Positions 23,003 to 28,069 of a stretch of DNA of 28,069 nt are shown here, piece by piece; position 1 is the stretch's first letter; every line of letters begins with the position of its first letter. This DNA comes from JAOUEE01 sp051011595. GTDB lineage: Bacteria > Actinomycetota > Acidimicrobiia > Acidimicrobiales > SHLQ01. The notes below the pieces were generated by a model, which saw nothing but the letters and a program-made list of their open reading frames with translations, was not told the DNA's origin and searched no databases. The stretch lies in the NCBI GenBank assembly GCA_051011595.1, contig JBPCTQ010000173.1, positions 1 through 28,069 of the forward strand, read 5' to 3'. Both the position numbers and the translations under genes were made by a program.

Positions 23003-23018
23003 ACAAGGAAGGGCACTG

Positions 23019-23234
23019 ATGGGTGTCGATACGATCAAAGCGGCCGAGGCCGATATCGCCGGCGTGCAGTCGGCGCTGGGTGTGGTCCAGGAGGGTCTGG
23101 GGATGGCCGAGTCGGTGGCCGAGGCCTCCGAAGCGGCCCGTCATGGCCTGCACACCCTGGTCAAGGTCGGAATCGTGTTGCTCATCGTGTCGGCCATCGT
23201 CGGAGCCGTGATGAAGAAGCGCTCCGCCGACTGA
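23019..23234 (+). CDS. Small single-helix membrane protein
   Basis: A 71-residue protein: an amphipathic N-terminal helix (IKAAEADIAGVQSALGVVQEGLGMAESVAEASEAA) followed by one membrane helix (TLVKVGIVLLIVSAIVGAVMKKRS). AAGGAAGG lies just before ATG 23019, and the gene begins 16 bases after its neighbour, so it is probably co-transcribed with it. No family recognised. Confidence 0.75.
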   Translation: MGVDTIKAAEADIAGVQSALGVVQEGLGMAESVAEASEAARHGLHTLVKVGIVLLIVSAIVGAVMKKRSAD

Positions 23235-23252
23235 GCCAAACGGCCGGCGTGC

Positions 23253-23648
23253 TCAGGTGGTGGAACTGCCGGCCGCGGCAATCACCAGAATGATGACCCC
23301 GACCACAGCCAGGGCCATGAACGCCGTGGCCACCATGCCGCAGATACGACCGGCCACCACGTTGCCGCGGTTCGAGTAGCGGCCGGGCGCGGCATCGATC
23401 TCGGCCAGCGCGGTGTTGCCCATGGCCCAGGCCACCGGGCCCAGAATGCCGCACACCACCAGGCTGCAGATGCCGAGGATCAACACGGTGGTTCCTTTGG
23501 GGTGTTCTACCGGGAAACCCCCGGCGCCGTAGCCCGGCTGGGGCGGCGCGGCCGTTGGCGGTTGCTGGTAGGTGGGGTTGCTCTCGGGTGGATACCAGCG
23601 GCCGTCGGACGCCTGCCACCAACCCGGGCCTTGTGAATAGTTGCTCAA
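23253..23648 (-). CDS. DUF4190-type membrane protein with DUF2510-like N-terminus
   Basis: A 131-residue protein. The N-terminal GWWQASDGRWYPPE (residues 9-22) is the short tryptophan-rich DUF2510-like motif found at the start of many actinobacterial membrane proteins. A Pro/Gln-rich linker is followed by two hydrophobic helices (TVLILGICSLVVCGILGPVAWAMG and GMVATAFMALAVVGVIILVIAAAG) of the DUF4190 pattern. The start codon is TTG at 23648, supported by GGAGG a few bases upstream. Function unknown. Confidence 0.82.
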   Translation of the reverse strand: MSNYSQGPGWWQASDGRWYPPESNPTYQQPPTAAPPQPGYGAGGFPVEHPKGTTVLILGICSLVVCGILGPVAWAMGNTALAEIDAAPGRYSNRGNVVAGRICGMVATAFMALAVVGVIILVIAAAGSSTT

Positions 23649-23671
23649 CCCACCCTCCCCGCCTCACTCAT

Positions 23672-23724
23672 CCGAAATTGCTGCCCTCACGCGCGCTGAG
23701 CGCGCGTCACGATAGCAATTTCGG
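23672..23724. repeat. Long compound inverted repeat
   Basis: Outer arms CCGAAATTGCT (23672-23682) and AGCAATTTCGG (23714-23724) are perfect complements. Inner arms ACGCGCGC (23689-23696) and GCGCGCGT (23700-23707) are also perfect around a TGA loop. The AT-rich outer arms stand out from the GC-rich surroundings. It sits four bases beyond the stop of the gene ending at 23729 and just upstream of the DUF4190 gene. A terminator, a repetitive extragenic palindrome or a transposon remnant are possible. Confidence 0.85.
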
Positions 23725-23728
23725 GCAA

Positions 23729-24175
23729 TCAGCCATGACGCTTGGCGAAGTCGCCCGAGTACCAGCGCTCGGGGCGCATGCGGATGAGGAGCTCATCGGC
23801 CCCTTCGTCAGCGCCCCGGGTCATCTCCACGTAGGCCGCGGCGATCTCGTCGCCCAGATAGCGGGCCGCCATGGTGGTGGCGTCATCGATGGAGCCCGCT
23901 TCGATGCTTGTCACCGGCCCTTCCACCGAGACGTAGCTCGGCGGCAGCTCCTCGTTCTGGACGGTCAGCGAGATCCTCGACCCGACTGAACACAGGCGAG
24001 CCTTGCGCGACGAGGTGGGTGTCAGCATCAGCACATCGCCATCGGCATCGACCCGGTACCAGATCGGCACCGCCAGCGGACCCCGGTCACCGTCGGCGAT
24101 CGAGATGATCCCGGTGTGAACATCACGAAGGAAGGTGTCGCGTTCCTCGGCTGACATGACGATCGAATCGGCCAT
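23729..24175 (-). CDS. Pyridoxamine 5'-phosphate oxidase-like FMN/F420-binding split-barrel protein
   Basis: A 148-residue split-barrel protein of the PNPOx-like superfamily. The core reads LAVPIWYRVDADGDVLMLTPTSSRKARLCSVGSRISLTVQNEELPPSYVSVEGPVTSIE, with strands of the flavin-binding barrel and a C-terminal helix with RPERWYSGDF. In actinobacteria such proteins bind FMN, F420 or haem; which one cannot be told. ATG at 24175 is chosen; GTG 24190 gives five extra residues. No operon partner is evident. Confidence 0.85.
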   Translation of the reverse strand: MADSIVMSAEERDTFLRDVHTGIISIADGDRGPLAVPIWYRVDADGDVLMLTPTSSRKARLCSVGSRISLTVQNEELPPSYVSVEGPVTSIEAGSIDDATTMAARYLGDEIAAAYVEMTRGADEGADELLIRMRPERWYSGDFAKRHG

Positions 24176-24244
24176 CCGGCACTCTGTCACATCGGCCGGT
24201 TGTCGGGCACGGCGATCAGCCCCTTGCCTGGGTCGGCCGACGCA

Positions 24245-24565
24245 TCACTCCGGGGCGGGGTCAGTGGAGGACAGCACCACGTCGAACTCCAGCAGATCGG
24301 CACCGGTGGCCACCGCCGCCCGTTCGCTGTTGCCATGGCTCTGGCCGAAACCGGCCGAGTCGACCCAGGCCCGGAACGCGTCGTCGGAGGCCCAGCGGGT
24401 GACCACGAACCATCGCGACTCGGTGTCGGCTGTCGGCCGCAGCAGTTCGAACCCTTCGAAACCGGGCTGTTCGTCGACCGAATGCAACCGGTGGCGGAAT
24501 CGATTCTCGAGCTCGGGGCCGGCGTCGGCCGGGACAGTGATGGCGTTGATGCGCACGACGGTCAT
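24245..24565 (-). CDS. MhuD-like haem-degrading monooxygenase
   Basis: A 106-residue ABM-fold protein closely resembling Mycobacterium tuberculosis MhuD (Rv3592) in recalled sequence: RINAITVP, AGPELENRFRHR, PGFEGFELLRP, FVVTRWASDDAFRAWV and ATGADLLEFDVVL. The catalytic set Asn7, Trp67 and His77 corresponds to MhuD Asn7, Trp66 and His75. It would open haem to release iron. The start at ATG 24565 gives the family length. It stands alone, divergent from a secreted-protein gene, with no visible iron-uptake gene nearby. Confidence 0.88.
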   Translation of the reverse strand: MTVVRINAITVPADAGPELENRFRHRLHSVDEQPGFEGFELLRPTADTESRWFVVTRWASDDAFRAWVDSAGFGQSHGNSERAAVATGADLLEFDVVLSSTDPAPE

Positions 24566-24735
24566 GGGTGGGCTCCTGGCAATGTCGACCTCGACGGGCT
24601 CCCGACCGTAGCCGTGCGCTCCGGCGCCGGACGCAACGGGACGTAGGTCACTGGATCGACGGTGCCCGAGCGTATTGATTGGTCGCAGGGCGGACCCGTT
24701 CGGCCCTGGATCTCCCTGCTACCCAGAGGTACGAC

Positions 24736-25323
24736 ATGGCTGCTCGCATCGGACTACTCACCCTGGCTGGGGTGATCGCGGCTGGGGCCGCGGTGTTGTG
24801 GTTCTCCGGCTCGGCCGGCGCCATCCACGACGTGGTCATCGAATACACCCGTGTCGACGGACCCCCGGGTGCGGTCATCGAGATCGCCAACGAGGAGGTC
24901 GAACCGGAGTTCCAGGGCACATCGTGTGGCATCCGGGTCGAGGTCGAGAACAACGCGTCGGCGCACTCGGGTACCGACATCTTGCTCACCAGTGGTGGCG
25001 AGACGCTGACGATCAGCGATGTGGAGACAATGCCGGGCACCATCTTCATCGGTGAGGGGGAGTTGGTACTGGGCGAGACCGTGGTGGCCGCGGTGCGGTT
25101 GGGTCCCGATGGCATCAGCAGTGGCGGGTTCTTCCTGCACTTCGAGTGCGAGCTGCAGCCGCCCCCCACCACCACGATTGCGCCGACCACGACGCAGCCG
25201 CCCGGCACCACGCTGCCCCCGACAACCACCGAGCCGCCGCCACCGACGGTGTCACCCCAAACCACCCTGCCACCCACGCAGCCGGAACCACCCACGGCGG
25301 CCCAGCCCACCTTCACCGGCTGA
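24736..25323 (+). CDS. Secreted protein with Thr/Pro-rich C-terminal tail
   Basis: A 195-residue protein. The N-terminus is a signal-like segment (LLTLAGVIAAGAAVLWFSGSAGA, about 7-29). The domain of about 100 residues that follows resembles a beta-sandwich; it has two cysteines (TSCGIRV and HFECEL) that may form a disulphide. The last 55 residues are low-complexity Pro/Thr (PTTTIAPTTTQPP and similar), a typical exported actinobacterial linker. No LPXTG or other anchor follows, so it may be released or mid-chain processed. ATG at 24736 has AGAGG upstream. Confidence 0.78.
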   Translation: MAARIGLLTLAGVIAAGAAVLWFSGSAGAIHDVVIEYTRVDGPPGAVIEIANEEVEPEFQGTSCGIRVEVENNASAHSGTDILLTSGGETLTISDVETMPGTIFIGEGELVLGETVVAAVRLGPDGISSGGFFLHFECELQPPPTTTIAPTTTQPPGTTLPPTTTEPPPPTVSPQTTLPPTQPEPPTAAQPTFTG

Positions 25324-25386
25324 GCGCGGACCGACGGGTGCCCTGACGGGCGAGGCCGACCGGCCCGCCCGGTAGCGTTCGGGACC

Positions 25387-26136
25387 ATGGACGTCGATCG
25401 GTACCTCGATCGCATCAACTTCGATGGCCCGATCGGTGTCGATCTCGAGACGCTGACCGCTCTCCAGCGAGCGCACCTGTCGAGCGTGCCGTTCGAGAAT
25501 CTGTACGTCTTTCACCGACTGGGCGTGCGCACCGATACGGCATGGTCGGTGGCCAAGATCGTCGATGCCCGCCGGGGCGGGTGGTGTTTCGAGACCAACG
25601 GTGCCTTCGCTGCGCTCCTCGAAGTAATCGGATTCGACGTCACTCGGCTCGGTGCGGCGGTGTTGTTGAACGGCCCCAGTGCGGCGATCGACCATCTGAC
25701 GGTGGAGGTCATGCTCGACGAGCCGTGGTTGGTCGATGTGGGGTTTGGTGACAGTTTCATGGTGCCGCTGGCGCTCAATCGGCGTGGTCCCCAGGACGGG
25801 GGCACCGGTGTGTTCGAGCTGATCGACGGGGCGCAAGGGCTGACGCTGACCCGCCACGACGATGGTTTCCCGGCTGCGCAGTATCGGTTCACGCGGGTGT
25901 CCCGCCAGATGGCGGACTTCGACGCCGCCTCACAACACCTCCAGACCGCCGACGATCTGCATTGGGTGCACCAACCCTTCGCCACCCGGCTCCTCGACGG
26001 AGGACCCGACCGGGTGACGCTGTTGGCCGATCGCTTGAAGATCAGGCGAGGGGGCGACACCACCGAGACGCCCGTCGCCCCTGACGCCTGGGACGACACA
26101 CTGCTCGAGTGGTTCGCCATGCGCCGCCCGGCGTGA
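25387..26136 (+). CDS. Arylamine N-acetyltransferase
   Basis: A 249-residue NAT family enzyme that moves acetyl (or another acyl) from CoA to arylamines and hydrazines. The catalytic triad is visible: Cys in RRGGWCFETNGAF (Cys67), His in IDHLTVEV (His103) and Asp in VDVGFGDSF (Asp118). The first domain opens with YLDRINFDGP and HLSSVPFENL, both typical. The length is slightly shorter than the 270-280 residues of mycobacterial NAT, with a compact C-terminal domain. In actinobacteria NAT can act with cholesterol catabolism, but no such genes are in view. The stop is TGA. Confidence 0.92.
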   Translation: MDVDRYLDRINFDGPIGVDLETLTALQRAHLSSVPFENLYVFHRLGVRTDTAWSVAKIVDARRGGWCFETNGAFAALLEVIGFDVTRLGAAVLLNGPSAAIDHLTVEVMLDEPWLVDVGFGDSFMVPLALNRRGPQDGGTGVFELIDGAQGLTLTRHDDGFPAAQYRFTRVSRQMADFDAASQHLQTADDLHWVHQPFATRLLDGGPDRVTLLADRLKIRRGGDTTETPVAPDAWDDTLLEWFAMRRPA

Positions 26137-26540
26137 TCGACGGTCGTCCGTTTGCGCCTGCACCGCAGCGGGCGCCGCGGTTCCAGCCAATCGGTAGAAA
26201 CACCGCCGGGTGGCTCAGCTGTCGGTGGCCAACTGAGCGTTCACCTGCACCAACGGGCAGAAGAAGCCGGGTTGTTCGGCGTCGCGGTCAGGAGCGATCC
26301 CGGCGGGTGGGTCCAAGCTCGACTCCTGGTGGCACGGGTCGGTCATGTCGAAGATGGCGCCGGCGGGCTTGATGCAGGGGTGGAACGGCGAGTGCACGTC
26401 GTTGTGGAACTCGAGGTTTGGGGGAAGAAGTGGGTCGGCCGGTGTCAGTCAGCGGTGCACAGAGGATGTGTTTTCCCCGACGGTGTGGTCGGTGGATCGG
26501 TTGGGGGAGGCCTGGTCCGGAGGTCGAAGCGGCAATCGCC
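26137..26540. other. 404-bp stretch without an established gene
   Basis: Between the N-acetyltransferase (plus) and antiporter (minus) stop codons. It contains one minus-strand open frame with strongly biased codon use (listed separately, 26215-26397), and otherwise no recognisable gene, RNA or clear hairpin. Several overlapping frames on the plus strand look like noise. Confidence 0.6.
26215..26397 (-). pseudogene. Possible small gene or C-terminal remnant, unrecognised
   Basis: A 60-residue frame from GTG 26397, beginning VHSPFHPCIKPAGAIFDMTD and ending VQVNAQLATDS. The frame stays open upstream to a TGA near 26454 and reads LEFHNDV before the GTG, so the start is unsettled. Third codon positions are strongly G/C, as in real genes nearby. 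There are three cysteines and several histidines but no recognised family. It may be the tail of a decayed gene or a genuine small protein. It ends 78 bases before an N-acetyltransferase gene that is convergent with it. Confidence 0.35.
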
Positions 26541-27728
26541 TCAGACAGCCGGAGCGACTCGCCGGCGCATGAACCAGGCCACCGCCTCGTCGCTGTACCG
26601 GGCGGCGATCGGGCCGGCCAGCGCGAGGATGAGGACGTAGCTGGCGGCCACCGCGCCGATGCGCGAGGTGGGATCGGCCAGCACGGCCAGACCGGCGATG
26701 ACGATGGAGAACTCGCCGCGGGCGATGAGGGTGGCGCCGGTCCGCCAGCGGCCCCGGTTGGCGATGCCGGCCCGACGAGCAGTCCACCAACCCGTGCCCA
26801 GTTTGGTGGCGGAGGTCACCAGGGCCAGGCCCAGTGCAGGGCCGATCGTTTCAGGGATGGCGGTGAGGTCGATCTCGAGCGCGAACAACAAGAAGAAGGC
26901 CGCGGCGAACACGTCGCGCAGTGGCATGAGCAGCGGCTCGGCCCGTTCGGCGGCCTCACCCGACAGAGCGATACCCACGAGGAACGCCCCCACCGCGGCC
27001 GATACCTGGAGGGCTTCGGCCGCGCCGGCGACCAGCAGGGCCAGTCCCAGCACGGTGAGCAACAGCACTTCGGGTGAACGGGCGAACACCAGCCGACTCA
27101 GCGTCGGTCCTCCCCACATGCTGCCCAGCAGCACGACCACCACCGCCGCCACGGCCAGCGCCACCGACGCGGCGGTGGATCCGGTGGAACCCCCCGCGAG
27201 CACACCCGCCAGCAAGGGCAGGTAGAAGGCCATGACCAGGTCCTCGATGACCAGGATCGACAGCACGATCGGCGTCTCGCGGTTACCCGTGCGACCCAGG
27301 TCACCGAGGAGTTTGGCGATGATCCCCGACGACGAGATGTAGGTGACACCCGCCAGGGCGAGCGACTGTGGTGCATCGAGCCCCAGCAGTACGCCGAACA
27401 CGTATCCGGGCGCGCCGTTGGCCACCAGATCGACCAGTCCGCCCAACCAATTGGTACGGAGGCCGCTGGTGAGTTCGGTCGGGGTGTACTCGAGGCCGAG
27501 TGTGAACAGCAACAACACCACCCCGATGGCGGCGGCCGGTTCGATGAACTCTCGCCCCGCGTCGACGTGCAGGGGCGCCGATTCGTTGATCAGCAGTCCG
27601 ACCAGGAGATAGAACGGGATCGGTGACAGCGACAGACGGCCGGCCAGCCGGGCGAGCAGGCCGCAGGCCAAGATGACCGCCCCCAGCTCGGCCAGCAGCA
27701 GGGCGTCGCCGCCGGCCGCGACAATCAT
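26541..27728 (-). CDS. CPA2-family cation:proton antiporter (KefB/KhtU-like), membrane subunit
   Basis: A 395-residue membrane protein with about 12 hydrophobic helices. Family marks are PFYLLVGLLI, VVLLLFTLGLEYTP (about 74-87), GVTYISSSGIIAKLLGDLG, ILVIEDLVMAFYLPLL (the helix with the ion-exchange Asp) and ARGEFSIVIAGLAVLAD. It lacks the C-terminal Rossmann TrkA-N domain of KefC, ending soon after the last helix, and pairs instead with a separate RCK_C protein encoded upstream with a one-base overlap (TGATG). This two-gene form matches KhtTU-type K+/H+ efflux systems. The exchanged cation (K+ or Na+) is not certain. Confidence 0.92.
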   Translation of the reverse strand: MIVAAGGDALLLAELGAVILACGLLARLAGRLSLSPIPFYLLVGLLINESAPLHVDAGREFIEPAAAIGVVLLLFTLGLEYTPTELTSGLRTNWLGGLVDLVANGAPGYVFGVLLGLDAPQSLALAGVTYISSSGIIAKLLGDLGRTGNRETPIVLSILVIEDLVMAFYLPLLAGVLAGGSTGSTAASVALAVAAVVVVLLGSMWGGPTLSRLVFARSPEVLLLTVLGLALLVAGAAEALQVSAAVGAFLVGIALSGEAAERAEPLLMPLRDVFAAAFFLLFALEIDLTAIPETIGPALGLALVTSATKLGTGWWTARRAGIANRGRWRTGATLIARGEFSIVIAGLAVLADPTSRIGAVAASYVLILALAGPIAARYSDEAVAWFMRRRVAPAV

Positions 27729-28069
27729 CAGGCGGCGAGCAGGTTGAAGACACCCTCGATGGCGTCGGGAGTGCCGATCACGACCACCGTGTCGCGGCTC
27801 TCGATCACGCGTCCGGGCTGAGGCGTCGGATCGACGTCGCCATCGCGGATCACCGCAACGACGCTGGCCCCGGTTTGCGAGCGGATGGCCAGGTCCTCGA
27901 TGGTGCGAGCTTCGAACCCGTCGGGCACGGCCACCCAGTCCACGGCCATGCGGCCATCGATCACGGCTCCCATCGATCCGCGGGTGCGCGAGAACCCGAG
28001 GTCGGTGAGCACCGCAGCAAGGGTGCGAGCCTCTTCTACTCCCAGGTCGACACTCTCGACGACGGAGTC
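27728..28069 (-). CDS. RCK_C (TrkA-C) regulatory subunit of the antiporter, 5' end beyond the window
   Basis: The last 113 residues of a cytosolic regulatory protein. The frame stays open to the edge of the window, so the start is outside. VVAVIRDGDVDPTPQPGRVIESRDTVVVIGTPDAIEGVFNLL is a typical RCK_C/TrkA-C domain. The N-terminal part (VDLGVEEARTLAAVLTDLGFS) fits the small regulatory subunits of KhtT type. It probably gates the antiporter on binding a nucleotide. The stop overlaps the antiporter start by one base. Confidence 0.9.
   Translation of the reverse strand, partial: DSVVESVDLGVEEARTLAAVLTDLGFSRTRGSMGAVIDGRMAVDWVAVPDGFEARTIEDLAIRSQTGASVVAVIRDGDVDPTPQPGRVIESRDTVVVIGTPDAIEGVFNLLAA

Overview
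The window is high-GC DNA with dense, strongly GC3-biased genes, many GTG starts and mostly TGA stops. Proteins with a GWWQASDGRWYPPE-type motif, Thr/Pro-rich secreted tails and an MhuD-like haem oxygenase point to an actinobacterium. Acidimicrobiia (Ilumatobacter-like) is my best guess, by inference only. No rRNA, tRNA, IS element or CRISPR array was seen.

Layout. 1-1450: end of a cytochrome P450 and an EstB-like serine hydrolase. 1562-8789 (minus): a seven-gene corrinoid methyl-transfer operon: corrinoid protein, DUF1638, PF13769-like small protein, methyl-THF:corrinoid methyltransferase, Fe-S/ASKHA corrinoid activase, MttB-family methyltransferase, MetF-like reductase. 8908-13802: IclR regulator, BKACE beta-keto acid cleavage enzyme, EamA exporter, a gamma-butyrobetaine-hydroxylase-like oxygenase and L-carnitine dehydrogenase. 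13811-15920: a GFA-fold protein and an oxygenase/HD-oxygenase pair resembling TmpA/TmpB. 16011-20268 (minus): ETF alpha, ETF beta and a dimethylglycine-dehydrogenase-like flavoprotein, divergent from a GntR/FCD regulator (20360-21025). 21170-28069: a cluster of small envelope proteins, an FMN-binding split-barrel protein, an MhuD-like enzyme, a secreted protein, an arylamine N-acetyltransferase and a CPA2 antiporter with its RCK_C subunit.

Interpretation. From 1562 to 21025 the window reads as one catabolic island for trimethylammonium compounds. Two routes would converge on glycine betaine: gamma-butyrobetaine to carnitine to dehydrocarnitine to betaine (oxygenase, dehydrogenase, BKACE), and 2-(trimethylammonio)ethylphosphonate to betaine plus phosphate (TmpA/TmpB-like pair). 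The MttB/corrinoid/methyl-THF module would remove the first methyl group onto folate. The MetF-like protein would oxidise methyl-THF, and the flavoprotein with its ETF would take dimethylglycine to sarcosine. The combination of O2-dependent oxygenases with a corrinoid demethylation module usually described from anaerobes is the main novelty.

Most striking sequence features: (i) the MttB-family gene carries an in-frame TAG at 2642-2644, followed by 62 intact codons, a second TAG, and MetF in the same reading frame; (ii) a near-perfect 33-bp palindrome overlaps a strong promoter of the corrinoid operon, and its core recurs beside the IclR gene; (iii) three 13-bp-phased TGATATATCA-type sites lie between the flavoprotein gene and the GntR gene; (iv) an in-frame 15-bp minisatellite encodes an (AVGDT)n N-terminal tail on the corrinoid protein.
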